64,000 nt of DNA from SM23-62 sp964575235 (GTDB lineage: Bacteria; Bacteroidota; Bacteroidia; Bacteroidales; SM23-62). This document shows, one piece after another, positions 52,593 to 61,466 of the stretch (positions within the stretch are counted from its first letter, which is position 1; each line of letters begins with the position of its first letter). Below the pieces are notes generated by a model. The model ran no database searches. It was not told the DNA's origin and was given only the letters and a program-made list of their open reading frames with translations. Made by a program: the position numbers and the translations under genes. Location: positions 1-64,000 of the forward strand of contig CAZNQG010000001.1 in NCBI GenBank assembly GCA_964575235.1, written 5' to 3'.

Positions 52593-53267
52593 GTGATGAA
52601 TGAAATTACACTGAACAAAATGAATGAGATGAAGTTCTACGGTATGCAGCGCACCTTTGAAATGTTGCTCACTACCAAGAACATTGATCAACTCGGAACG
52701 GATGAATTTATACATATGTTGATCCAGGCTGAATGGGAGGACCGCGAAAACAGAAAAGTTAATCGATACATTAAGGCAGCCCGGTTCCGTCAAACAGCAA
52801 CCGTAGAGCAGGTTGATTTTACCACCGCACGGCGATTGGACAAATCTTCTTTCCTTCGTTTTGCTGACTGCAGCTTTATCCAAAAGGGTGAAAACATACT
52901 GATTACAGGGCCAACCGGTGTTGGTAAAAGCTATCTGGCTTCTGCACTTGGCCACCAGGCTTGCCTCAAAGGATACAAGGTCAAATACTATAACATGCAA
53001 AAATTGATCTCATGGCTGAAAATGTCACAGGCTGATGGAGCCTACTATCGAGAGATAGATAAAATCGAAAAATACAATCTGTTGATCCTTGATGACTTTG
53101 GTCTACAGCCCTTTGATGAGCAATCGAGAATTATACTCTTGGAGATTATTGAAGACCGTTACGATAAAAAATCCACCATTATAAGCTCTCAGATACCGGT
53201 TGCAAAATGGTACGAGCTAATCGGCGAAAATACGATTGCAGATTATCCTAACTTTTTTATTATGTGA
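52593..53267 (+). pseudogene. istB: IS21 helper ATPase IstB, element 1, C terminus replaced by RIT end
   Basis: A 224-residue AAA+ ATPase with Walker A GPTGVGKS, Walker B LLILDDFGLQPFD and sensor 1 STIISSQIPVAKWYE. Intact IstB proteins continue after the TIAD motif as A-ILDR-VH-AHRI-LKGES-R. Here the protein instead reads TIADYPNFFIM and stops: TATCC through TGA come from the left inverted repeat of the RIT element. About 35 C-terminal residues, part of the AAA+ lid, are missing, so function is doubtful. The second istB in this region ends in the same way. Confidence 0.85.
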
Positions 53268-53269
53268 AG
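53241..53269 (+). repeat. RIT left inverted repeat
   Basis: It begins GATTATCCTAACTTTTTTAT and ends at TGTGAAG. Its reverse complement occurs at 56744-56772 with a single A/C difference at position 11. Read in the istB frame, it encodes D-Y-P-N-F-F-I-M-stop. Confidence 0.9.
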
Positions 53270-53329
53270 CTGTTTTTTGAAGGATCCTATTAATCAATTA
53301 CTTATAAATATCCCTTCATCATTTTGTTA

Positions 53330-53399
53330 GCATAATAATTTCCTTTATATCCTGGGCATAAGCCCTGATTAAAGGTATCACTAAACAAAATTATTATGC
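53330..53399 (+). promoter_or_regulatory. Nested dyad symmetry upstream of ritA
   Basis: GCATAATAATTT (53330-53341) and its exact reverse complement AAATTATTATGC (53388-53399) enclose CCTTTA/TAAAGG (53342-53347, 53370-53375) and GGGC/GCCC (53354-53357, 53362-53365). The outer right arm includes the ritA start codon. A related GAATATTATGC lies 62 bp inside the right end (56672-56682), matching the 61 bp from the left end to the first arm. This looks like recombinase binding sites that also could control ritA. It occupies most of the 128 bp without a gene. Confidence 0.6.
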
Positions 53400-54647
53400 A
53401 AAACAATTTCGATTACGAAGAAATTACCTCCAAGGTTTACAATTATCTTAAGGAGGAATTTTCCTACAAGTATGTTACCCTTCGTCATTACAGAAGTCGA
53501 TGGCTTCCCGTTAAAAAGTATATGGAGAAGCATGGGCTAAAATTCATTAACCCGGCAGTGTGTAAAGGCTTTTTAATCGAGTTTTATAATGGTCGAACTC
53601 ATGAAGAATTAACTGAAAAAGAAAAATACATCGAGAAATCCGTTTCAGTACTTTCCGAGTATATGGTGACTGGTTCTGTACAACGGAGATGTAAGGTCAG
53701 GTATTTGGACGGTTCTATTGGTCATTTGATGAAGGATTTTATTGCACATAAGCGATCTCATCGTTTAAGAGTAACAACTCTTGCTAAGATAGAAAGCCAC
53801 TTGAGCACTTTTAATTTCTGGCTTTCTACGAATGGCATTTGCAGTATTAATGATATCAAACACCATCACATTATCACCTTTATTAAAAGCCTTGATCCAC
53901 ATAAAAAAGCTCTCATCCATGATACTTTGATAGATTTACGCGGGTTTTTCAAATTTCTTTATGAGAAAGGAGTTATTCCTTCCAATTTATCAACCTTTAT
54001 TCCTAAGGATAATTATCAGAAACAGAATAAATTACCCGCTTATTATACGGAAGCGGAAATTGAAAAGCTCCTGAAATCGATTGACAGAGGAAATATTGTA
54101 GGAAAAAGGGATTATGCTATTTTGGTACTTGCCGCTTATCTCGGTTTGAGGGCATCCGATATCGCCCGTCTTCGGTTCGAGAACTTACACTGGGATCAGA
54201 ATACGATCATTCTCAGGCAATACAAGACTGGTAAAAATATAACCCTTCCTTTGTTGCCGGTGGTTGGGAATGCACTCCTTGATTATATCCAATACGGGAG
54301 GCCCAAATCAGATGAACAGTATATTTTTTTTACTTGTGATATCTCCATTCCTTTCCATTCGTGCACATACCATTACTGGTATGATAAACCGAAGATTTTC
54401 CTATGCTGGATTTAAATCAACTAACAGGAGATATGGGGGGCATGCCCTCCGCCATAGTCTTGTTAAGGAATTACTTAACAATAAGCAGTCCCTTCCTGTA
54501 ATAAGCGAAGTCCTCGGCCATAAAAACACAACTTCGACCCGGCATTATATAAGGATAGATACTGAATCCCTTGGTCAATGCGCTTTGGATGTCCCTCTTG
54601 TTGACCCAGCATTTTACAACCAGGAAGGAGGTCTATTACTGTCATGA
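53396..54647 (+). pseudogene. Tyrosine recombinase RitA, frameshifted at a run of 8 T
   Basis: First recombinase of the trio. The frame from 53396 gives a SAM-like N-terminal domain and the catalytic arginine (LAAYLGLRASDIARLRFENL), then reads on to a stop at 54415 in the wrong frame. The missing C terminus follows in another frame: SYAGFKSTNRRYGGHALRHSL, SEVLGHKNTTSTRHYIRID, which carries HxxR, GH and the tyrosine, ending at 54647. The switch maps to eight T at 54324-54331; seven T would restore one frame of about 416 residues. It may be a sequencing error, a true mutation, or slippage that makes both products. Confidence 0.85.
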
Positions 54648-55636
54648 ACAGTAAATCATTCTGGAGTGTATTCGCTCCACACATCAGAGACTTTATTAGT
54701 CTTAAAAGAAGCCTCGGCTATAAATACCAAGTAGAAGAAAGAATCCTATATACCTTTGATCGATTTATACTGGATCAGGGTCATACCAATCCCGGATTAA
54801 CCAAAGAGATATCTGATAAATGGGCTGATGGACGCCATAATGAAGCTGAGCTGACCATTTATGGTAAAATTAAGGTAGTAAAACAGTTGGCGGAACACTT
54901 ACGTGATCAGGGCATCAAAACCTTTGTTCCTCAATTACCCAAATATCCAGGCAACACATTTATCTCTTACATCTATTCCCATGAAGAGATAAACGCTATG
55001 TTCCGGGCCTGCGACAGTCTGAGGATGAAATGCAGGAATGTTTATTCCTGTCTTTTAATCATGCCCTGCCTGTTACGGTTACTTTATGGGACAGGTATTC
55101 GTATCAATGAGGCTCTATCGTTAAAGAATAAGGATGTAAATATTAATGGGAGATTCCTGACTTTAAAGGATACCAAAAACGGAAAAGACAGGTTAATACC
55201 CATGTCAAGTTCGCTTACCGTCGTCTTCAAAGACTATCTGAAACAACGAAATAAGCTTCCTCTCAATGGCTTGAAACGTGAAAATGGGCCATTCTTTGTT
55301 TCCTTGAATGGTGGAGAATGTACACAAGGTGCTGTACATCGCTGGTTCCGGAAGGTGCTTGTATTGGCGGGAATCCCTTTTACGGGTAACAGAAAAGGAC
55401 CCAGGATCCATGATATCCGCCATACCTTCGCCTGTCATTCTTTTTTGAAGCTTTCCGATGAAGGTGTGGACCTGTATTGTTCATGGCCTTACCTTTCGAC
55501 TTATCTCGGGCATCAGTCGCTGGAATCCACTGAGCAATATATAAGATTGACCACACAAATGTATCCAGAACTGCTGAAAGATACCGACGGACTGTATGTA
55601 GATGTTCTCCCGGATATTCCAGCCAAAACTAAATGA
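54644..55636 (+). CDS. Tyrosine recombinase RitB
   Basis: A 330-residue tyrosine recombinase. The catalytic arginine lies in LLYGTGIRINEALSLKNKDV, the HxxR box is RIHDIRHTFACHSF, and the histidine and tyrosine nucleophile are in YLGHQSLESTEQYIRLT. The N-terminal part (FISLKRSLGYKYQVEERILYTFDRFILD) is a core-binding domain. The insertion SDEGVDLYCSWPYLSTYL between the HxxR and GH boxes is typical of the middle RIT gene. It is translationally coupled on both sides by ATGA overlaps. Confidence 0.92.
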   Translation: MNSKSFWSVFAPHIRDFISLKRSLGYKYQVEERILYTFDRFILDQGHTNPGLTKEISDKWADGRHNEAELTIYGKIKVVKQLAEHLRDQGIKTFVPQLPKYPGNTFISYIYSHEEINAMFRACDSLRMKCRNVYSCLLIMPCLLRLLYGTGIRINEALSLKNKDVNINGRFLTLKDTKNGKDRLIPMSSSLTVVFKDYLKQRNKLPLNGLKRENGPFFVSLNGGECTQGAVHRWFRKVLVLAGIPFTGNRKGPRIHDIRHTFACHSFLKLSDEGVDLYCSWPYLSTYLGHQSLESTEQYIRLTTQMYPELLKDTDGLYVDVLPDIPAKTK

Positions 55637-56667
55637 CTGCCATGAAGCAAGTAAACGATTTTACCCGGTTACTGTCTGGCTTTCTGAACAACTATCTGCC
55701 TCATGAAAAGGGAGTTAGTGCAAATACGATAAAGTCATACAGTTATACGTTCATCCTCTTTATCAAATTTATGCGTGAGAACAGGAACGTACCTGCTACA
55801 AAGTTATCATTCACTCATCTTAAAAAGGATTTGGTTGTTGGATTCCTTGATTGGCTCCAGAACGATAGGGGCTGTGGTGAGGCTACTCGCAATCAACGAT
55901 TAGCAGCTCTATCTTCATTTATAAAATATGCCGAATATATGAATCCTGGTCATTTATTTGACTGCCATGAAATATTATCCATCCCTGCCAAAAAAACAGA
56001 AAGCAAAACACGTAATTATTTGAGTATTGACGGCATGAAACTGCTGTTGCAACAACCCAATACTCAACAAACCAAAGGGCTCCGGGACCTTGCTCTGTTA
56101 TCCTTAATGTACGAGAGTGCCGCTAGGGTCCAGGAAATTATTGATCTGACTCCTGCTTCCCTGTTCATCGCTAACAAACCCTATAGGGTTATCCTGCATG
56201 GGAAGGGTAACAAATACAGGTCAATACCTCTTCCAGACAAGCAGGCAGAACTGCTAAGATTATATATATCCCAGAATGGTCTTTTAAACAGGGAAAATGC
56301 GCAAAAATCCTTGTTCCCAAATTACCAGGGGCAGAAGATGACACGTAATGGTATTAATAATGTCCTGGTTAAATATTTAAAGATGGCTAACAAAAAAAAT
56401 CCCTCTTTGGTACCTGATCATCTGAGTTGTCATTCCATAAGACATACCAAGGCTATGCACTTATTGGAATCTAAGGTTGAATTGATACATATAAGAGACT
56501 TCCTGGGTCATAAATCAGTATTGACTACCGAAACCTATGCTCGTATGAATCCTAAGTTTACTTTTGAAGCGGTGAAGAACGCGTATAAAAACATAACTGT
56601 TGATAATATACCAGCCTGGAAGGGTAATAATGAATTAATGGTAATGCTGAAAAACCTTGCTAAATGA
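55633..56667 (+). CDS. Tyrosine recombinase RitC
   Basis: A 344-residue tyrosine recombinase. Arginine I is in LMYESAARVQEIIDLTPASL, followed by HGKGNKYRSIPLP with the conserved lysine, the HxxR box SCHSIRHTKAMHLL, and GHKSVLTTETYARMNP with histidine and tyrosine. The N-terminal domain (PHEKGVSANTIKSYSYTFILFIKFM) is the SAM-like DNA-binding part. All catalytic residues are present. The final gene of the trio, it ends 77 bp before the right inverted repeat. Confidence 0.92.
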   Translation: MTAMKQVNDFTRLLSGFLNNYLPHEKGVSANTIKSYSYTFILFIKFMRENRNVPATKLSFTHLKKDLVVGFLDWLQNDRGCGEATRNQRLAALSSFIKYAEYMNPGHLFDCHEILSIPAKKTESKTRNYLSIDGMKLLLQQPNTQQTKGLRDLALLSLMYESAARVQEIIDLTPASLFIANKPYRVILHGKGNKYRSIPLPDKQAELLRLYISQNGLLNRENAQKSLFPNYQGQKMTRNGINNVLVKYLKMANKKNPSLVPDHLSCHSIRHTKAMHLLESKVELIHIRDFLGHKSVLTTETYARMNPKFTFEAVKNAYKNITVDNIPAWKGNNELMVMLKNLAK

Positions 56668-56743
56668 GGTAGAATATTATGCAAAGAGATTAATTGAATA
56701 TGGACAGATAAGTAGATGGTTCACAGAACATACCGTTATAATA

Positions 56744-56772
56744 CTTCACATAATAAAAAAGGTAGGATAATC
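56744..56772 (-). repeat. RIT right inverted repeat
   Basis: On the reverse strand it begins GATTATCCTACC and ends at TGTGAAG, 28 of 29 bases identical to the left repeat. In the frame of the second istB it encodes D-Y-P-T-F-F-I-M-stop. Confidence 0.9.
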
Positions 56773-57420
56773 GGCAACAGTTTTGTCGGAGATTATATCG
56801 TACCATTGCTCAACTGGGAACTGTGAGGTGATGATCGTTGACTTCTGATCATGCCTGTCCTCGATTATTTCAAGGAATGAAAGCCTGCCCGGGCTGTCCA
56901 GTGATTGCAGGCCAAAGTCGTCGATAATCAGCAGATCCACTTTCGCCATCCTGGTTATTTCCTTCAGATAAGAACCATCCGCTTTCAGCATCTTCAGCTT
57001 TGACAGAAGCTTGGCCATGTTCTCATACAGCACCTTAAATTCTTTAATACAGGCCTGGTGACCAAGGGCCGAAGCTACAAAACTTTTACCCACACCGGTA
57101 GCACCGGTTATGATGATGTTTTCATTTCGACGGATAAAATCGCAGCTGGCAAAACGAAGGATCTGATTCCTGTCCAGGTTTCGTTTATCATCGTAGGTCA
57201 GATCTTCAATACAGGCTTTATACCTGAACCTGGACATGCGAACCAGTCTTTCGATTTTCCTTGTGTGCCTTTCATCCATCTCGGCATCGAGCAGGTAGTT
57301 GATCATTTCATCCTGTGTGTAGTTCTGATTCCTGCCAGCCTCCAAGGTGGTCTCAAAGGCTCTGCACATGCCAAAGAAGTTAAGATGCTTCATCTTTTCC
57401 AGTAAAACTTCACTTTCCAT
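56746..57420 (-). pseudogene. istB: IstB of IS21 element 2, C terminus replaced by RIT end
   Basis: A 224-residue AAA+ ATPase with Walker A GATGVGKS, Walker B LLIIDDFGLQSLD and the STIITSQFPVEQWYD sensor. Like the first istB, it stops after VADYPTFFIM instead of continuing A-ILDR-VH-AHRI. The residues after VAD come from the right RIT repeat. Protein identity to the first copy is only moderate, so the two truncated genes come from different IS21 elements, not from a recent duplication. The N-terminal helical part (LLEKMKHLNFFGMCRAFETTL) is intact. Confidence 0.85.
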
Positions 57421-58992
57421 AATTGTTGTTTGATTTGTTAGTATTTGGATTATTTATAGTACTTGTTGCCCCTGATGTTCTTGTGACTTGGTAATGGATC
57501 CTGGGACTCATCGTCATCGATGAACTTATCCATGTTATTTTCCAGTATGTTCTTGATGATTGTGTAATTGTGGGTTCCGTATTCAAGGGCTCTGCGACAG
57601 GCATTTTCCACCCTCATGCTCCCGACTTTGGTAACAAGCTGCAATACCCCCGAACACGAACGATACGCTTTTGCCGGGTATTTGCTTTCTTCGAGGATTT
57701 GGGTGATAAACTGACTTGTGTAGACACCCACCTTTTCGGCATCTGCCAGTAAGTTCTCGGGGTTCAGATCAAGATAATGTTTCTGATTCTGGGTCAGATG
57801 TTCCGGGACAGTGGTATATGCATGCGGGGCTCTGTCCCTGTCATGAGAGGCTATCAGATCATAGTTGCTGTATATCTCAACGGTTGACTGAGTGTAAACA
57901 ATTTTAACCTTGCTGCCGATGTAGTAATGCGGTACGCTGTAATAATGTTTATCCCTGGGCATGTAGACATGACAATGCCGGTATACCGTTCCGACAGCGT
58001 ACTCCTTCATCTGATAATAGCATGCCGGCAACGGTTTCAACAGGTTCTTTTCCATCTGTTCAAACAGATCCCACCGGCTGTATCTCTTGTTGGTCAAAGG
58101 CATTTTGTTGTGTTTATCCAGCTCCCGGAGGATCGCCAGGTTCAACTGTTCAAGGCTGTGGAAGGTCTGGGACTGCAGCGGAACGTATACTCGATGGTAC
58201 AATATCTTGATTACTCCTTCTACCAGGGATTTGTCGCGGGGCTTACGGATCCGGGCGGGAAAAACAATGGTATCATAATGATCGGCAAAATCGGCAAAAG
58301 CTTCATTGAGCTGAGGCTCGTATGGATTGGTTTTAGTAACGGCCGATTTAAGATTATCCGGGACGATACTTTTGGGTACACCGTTATAGAAGTAAAGTGC
58401 GTTCTCAACGCATGAGATAAAGTCCTCCTTCTTCTGGCTCATCGCTGCCTCCATGTAAGTATATTGGCTGGCGCCCATGATTGCTACAAATACTTCCACG
58501 GCTGTCCTGTCGCCGGTTTTCTTATCAACGACATGAAGCTTCTTGCCTGCAAAATCCACGAACATGCTATCTCCGGCCTTATGGTTCATACGCATCGTCG
58601 GTGAACTGCTTTTCTTCCATTTATTGTAGTAATGGCAAAACTGTGTTCTCTGATAGCCTCCCGGATTTCCTCTGATGTAGCGTTCCCATAGCTTTCCTTT
58701 GGTCATCCCTGGTTTCTTCAAATCCCGGTCATAAATCGGGAACAACTCCAATAATTGATTCAGCTTTGGGGGATTTTCATTGGTTCTCGATTCAAACATC
58801 TTCCAGCTGCTTATCACTCAGTCGCATGATCTCATCATAATCCAGACCACAGACACTGAAGTAATCCAGGTACTTGGTGACCGTGTTGCGGGAGACACCC
58901 AGCAGCGTACTGATAAACCTTTTACTCTTGCCAGAGTTGTGTAAACGCAAAATCCTTCTTGTTTCCATAATTTCAAGTTTTTTGTTGGACAT
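56770..58992 (-). mobile_element. IS21 family element 2, truncated at its istB end
   Basis: This is the second IS21 element, transcribed toward the first with the RIT element between them. Its right end is absent, replaced by the RIT repeat; its left end is uncertain. The genes are istA (frameshifted) then istB, 29 bp apart. Confidence 0.75.
57450..58992 (-). pseudogene. istA: IstA of IS21 element 2, frameshifted
   Basis: The gene starts at 58992 with SNKKLEIMETRRILRLHNSG and the helix-turn-helix RFISTLLGVSRNTVTKYLDY. After 66 codons it meets a stop at 58792. The remaining 450 residues continue in another frame from about 58800 (MFESRTNENPPKLNQLLELFP) and carry the DDE residues MFVDFAGKKLHV, SIVPDNLKSAV and KPRDKSLVEGVI. 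A single extra base near CTGGAAGATGTTTGA explains the break. Joined, it would be about 515 residues, normal for IstA. Upstream, the left end with binding repeats is not recognisable; the minus-strand TGTTTTCC at about 59045-59052 is a possible remnant. Confidence 0.85.
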
Positions 58993-59088
58993 GATTTAGA
59001 GAATTGGTACATATATCTATACCATAAGCTCCAAATCGTTGCCTGGAAAACAGTAATAATTATTAACTTGAATGACGGCTTGGCGGGT

Positions 59089-59175
59089 GGTTCAATTTGA
59101 ACCGGAGAAGGTGGCTCAGTTTGCCCCGGACAGCTATGCTCAGTTACGAGCGGATTGAATGGCTCAGTTTATCCG
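59089..59175 (+). repeat. Four 24-bp tandem terminal repeats of IS21 element 3
   Basis: GGTTCAATTTGAACCGGA, GGCTCAGTTTGCCCCGGA, TGCTCAGTTACGAGCGGA and GGCTCAGTTTATCCG start at exact 24-bp steps (59089, 59113, 59137, 59161). Two more copies, GGCTCAATTTTA and GGCTCAGAATTA, occur in the same orientation at 59714 and 59738. Confidence 0.8.
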
Positions 59176-59671
59176 AAATTTCCACCTGGCAGCATGCCGA
59201 TTTATCCCGGAAAAACAAAATGTCGTCTTTATGGGCAAGCCCGGTGTGGGCAAAACACACCTCGCGAATGCTTTGGGCTTGGAAGCAATCAAGAAAGGGT
59301 ACAAAGTAATATTTACTCATGCCAATAGCCTGATCGATCAGCTTCACAGATCTAAAGCAGATGGAAAATACCAGAACGTTCTATCAAAGATTAGCCGAAT
59401 CGATCTGTTGATCATCGATGAGCTGGGCTTCCGTAAAATCCCACAGAATGGAATGGATGACTTTTTTGAAATCATCCGCAGTAGATACGAAACCGGATCC
59501 ATCATAATTACGACTAACCGAAACTTTGAAGACTGGGGATCATTGCTGGGTGATATGGTAATGGCATCTGCAATTATCGATCGGATAGTTCATCATGCAG
59601 AAATCATTAAAATCATTGGAAATAGCTATAGAATAAGGAATTACGAGGAAAGATTAACTGATAACAATTAA
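59159..59671 (+). pseudogene. istB: IstB fragment with intact C terminus (element 3)
   Basis: The frame gives 170 residues starting MAQFIRNFHLAACRFIPEKQ, then Walker A MGKPGVGKTHLANALG, Walker B RIDLLIIDELGFRKIP, SIIITTNRNFEDWGSLL and the normal C terminus ASAIIDRIVHHAEIIKIIGN. Compared with full IstB (about 245 residues), the N-terminal DNA-binding part is missing. The ATG and first codons come from the fourth terminal repeat, so an internal deletion has joined the repeat array to the middle of istB. This copy shows what the two RIT-truncated copies have lost. Confidence 0.8.
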
Positions 59672-59760
59672 ACTAATAGACAGACATAACAGATTTAATT
59701 CTATTTTTAAAGTGGCTCAATTTTATTGAGAAAAACTGGCTCAGAATTATTGATAGGTAA

Positions 59761-59913
59761 CATAATCGCAGATACCATGAATCACTGAACAATCTTACAC
59801 CCGCTGATGTCTACTTTGATCGGGACAAGGAGATCCTCAAAAAAAGGAAAGCAATTAAACAAAGGACTATGATCCAGAGAAGAATGGATAACGATCTACG
59901 AAATGCAATTTGA
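59761..59913 (+). pseudogene. IS3 family transposase OrfB, C-terminal remnant
   Basis: The frame reads RRYHESLNNLTPADVYFDRD and KEILKKRKAIKQRTMIQRRM, ending at TGA 59911-59913. The YHESLNNLTPADVYF motif is the conserved end of IS3-type integrase-core transposases. The upstream part of the gene is absent: the IS21 derivative borders it directly, so that element probably inserted into or replaced it. The IS5-like element starts 8 bp after its stop. Confidence 0.75.
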
Positions 59914-59950
59914 ATTAAAAAGGGACCTTCGTAAAATAGACTTGATTTCT

Positions 59951-59991
59951 AAAAATCCGGCTGGGTGATGGTTGAACTGGCCGGATTTTTT
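59951..59991. terminator. Bidirectional terminator inside the IS left end
   Basis: AAAAATCCGGC (59951-59961) pairs perfectly with GCCGGATTTTT (59980-59990) around an 18-base loop. T-tracts on both strands make it work in both directions: it ends the transposase message and shields the element from outside transcripts. Confidence 0.8.
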
Positions 59992-60098
59992 AGTTGCAAG
60001 CCATCGATTTTACGTTTTCCTCTTAATATGTGCATGATTTTGAAGTTCTTGTAGACACCTCTTCCATCCAACCATCATTTGATCGGTCATCTTTAGCC

Positions 60099-61466
60099 CT
60101 ATGCTGCTAAGTGAGGTAGTTTTTCTTGTGCCAGACGTTTTGAGATCCTGACAGCATTGGCTGTATGGACGCCAAAGAAAATCCAGAGGATTTCATTCTT
60201 CTCGATCCTGGCTTTGATCTTGTCAAGGCTATAGTGTTGTTTCTCAGTACCAAAACTACCCTCCATGCGAGTAACTCTTTCCTTACGCAACTCAGCTGCC
60301 AGGATAAGTCGCTGGTCTTCATATTTCCCTGCTCGACCTTTGCGTTTGAAGTCGGTAGCAATATCGCGCCCAGTGCACCATTTCCGGTTGGCATTGTTGG
60401 CATAGATGTCATCGGCAGCTATATGCGTAATCTTCCCAAACAAGGACCGGCTGTACCAAATGGAGTCAATCAGCCTGGGGCCTTCGTTGAAGGCATCAAA
60501 GCTTAGGTGCTCAATGAAGTTGATTCCATCCACCTGGATCATATTTACTTTGGCTCCGAACTCTACTTTCTTTACCTCTTTGCCACGGACAATAGGTCGA
60601 ACATAACTCTTTGCGATAGAGACGATCCTGTCCGGAATAGAGTGGGAGCCTGTGGTGAACATCTCCTTCTGTTGCCTGAGTACCTTGAGGATCACCCTGC
60701 GTCGCTGATAATACTTTTCAGGGAACTGAAGGTAGGCGCGGTGTCTGTCTTCGATCTTCTTCTGTTCATCGATCAGTTTCTCCAGGAGGTAAAGTAAACT
60801 TCGGGTCCGTTTGGTAGTCTGCTTCCAGGGCTTCTTACGCATACGCATATAGGAAAAATACTTGTCTTTCTGATCCAGGTACTTGGTCCTGGGTGTGGGG
60901 ATCTTCAGATACTTGCAGGTTCGCTTCATTTGCCCATGCATCCAGTCAACACACTCCCACAGAAGCTTAACGTTGGTCGGGAAGCGGATGTAACTCTCGT
61001 AGCAGGTGGCGTCCTCCAATATAATGTTTGTTTGCTCCAGGTATGGCTTCCAGGATTTGGCCAATACAGACTGGACTTCCCGGATATTCAACTTCCTGGC
61101 AAGCTCTGTCCGGATCCGGCTGATCACCTTAAAATCTATCAGTTTATCCGTGCCCAGGAAGATTCCGCAGAATATCTGCCACTGGATGTTCCCGTTGAGT
61201 TGTTCATAAAGCAGTCGATCCGACATGCCACTATAGGACTTCAGGAACATCAAGGCCAATTTACCCCGAGGACTGAACAATGACTTGCGACCTGAACGGT
61301 TCTCCTTTAATTTCAAGGATTTGATCAGTTGATCCCAGGGGATGGACTGATAGACTTTGCCAAGTTCTGATTCCAGAAAGCGGTTCCAGTATAGTGAAAA
61401 TTCCTGCTGTGGGGAAATAAATGAAATCTCTTGGGTAGATTCGAAAATTCGGTGTAAATTGTTCAT
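60099..61466 (-). CDS. DDE transposase, IS5/IS4-superfamily
   Basis: A 455-residue transposase with intact frame. The N-terminal DUF772-like region reads WDQLIKSLKLKENRSGRKSLFSPRGKLALMFLKSYSGMSDRLLYEQLNGN. The DDE residues lie in NIILEDATCYESYIRFPTNV (D), VNMIQVDGINFIEHLSFDAF (D) and VTRMEGSFGTEKQHYSLDKI (E). The ATCYESYIRFPTNVKLLWE segment fits the IS5/ISNCY-like branch, but I cannot fix the family further. All three acidic residues and both IS ends are present, so the element may be active. Confidence 0.85.
   Translation of the reverse strand: MNNLHRIFESTQEISFISPQQEFSLYWNRFLESELGKVYQSIPWDQLIKSLKLKENRSGRKSLFSPRGKLALMFLKSYSGMSDRLLYEQLNGNIQWQIFCGIFLGTDKLIDFKVISRIRTELARKLNIREVQSVLAKSWKPYLEQTNIILEDATCYESYIRFPTNVKLLWECVDWMHGQMKRTCKYLKIPTPRTKYLDQKDKYFSYMRMRKKPWKQTTKRTRSLLYLLEKLIDEQKKIEDRHRAYLQFPEKYYQRRRVILKVLRQQKEMFTTGSHSIPDRIVSIAKSYVRPIVRGKEVKKVEFGAKVNMIQVDGINFIEHLSFDAFNEGPRLIDSIWYSRSLFGKITHIAADDIYANNANRKWCTGRDIATDFKRKGRAGKYEDQRLILAAELRKERVTRMEGSFGTEKQHYSLDKIKARIEKNEILWIFFGVHTANAVRISKRLAQEKLPHLAA

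Larger units (their letters stand above)
50893..53243 (+). mobile_element. IS21 family element 1, right end lost
   Basis: This covers the left end beginning TGTATATTCCGG, four binding-site repeats, istA and most of istB. The element is cut within istB at the junction with the RIT inverted repeat (53241-53269), so its right terminal repeat is absent from the window. Between the tRNA terminator and 50893 I see only AT-rich sequence with a doubled GGTTTAAATAT. Left border is a prediction from the TGT end and repeat pattern. Confidence 0.75.
53241..56772 (+). mobile_element. RIT element (recombinases in trio)
   Basis: A 3.5-kb element with three tyrosine recombinase genes in one direction, each overlapping the next by 4 bp (ATGA), bounded by 29-bp inverted repeats with one mismatch. 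This order, overlap and size match the RIT elements known from several phyla, in which no other gene is carried. The left end lies in an istB gene on the plus strand, and the right end lies in a different istB on the minus strand, both at the same codon. Borders are placed at the outer limit of the matching repeat; the first 3 bases (GAT) may belong to istB. Confidence 0.85.
59089..59763 (+). mobile_element. Internally deleted IS21 derivative (element 3)
   Basis: A remnant of about 675 bp keeps terminal binding repeats on both sides but has lost istA and the N-terminal third of istB. Left repeats start at 59089, 59113, 59137 and 59161, and right repeats at 59714 and 59738, all with a 24-bp period. 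The right border is placed at ACA before AATCGC, where IS3 transposase sequence begins; the left border is uncertain. It could be mobilised only by transposase supplied in trans. Confidence 0.65.

Noticed and set aside
53396..56667. Integron integrase or phage integrase cassette
   Set aside because: Three overlapping tyrosine recombinases with no attI, attC or phage genes fit a RIT element better.
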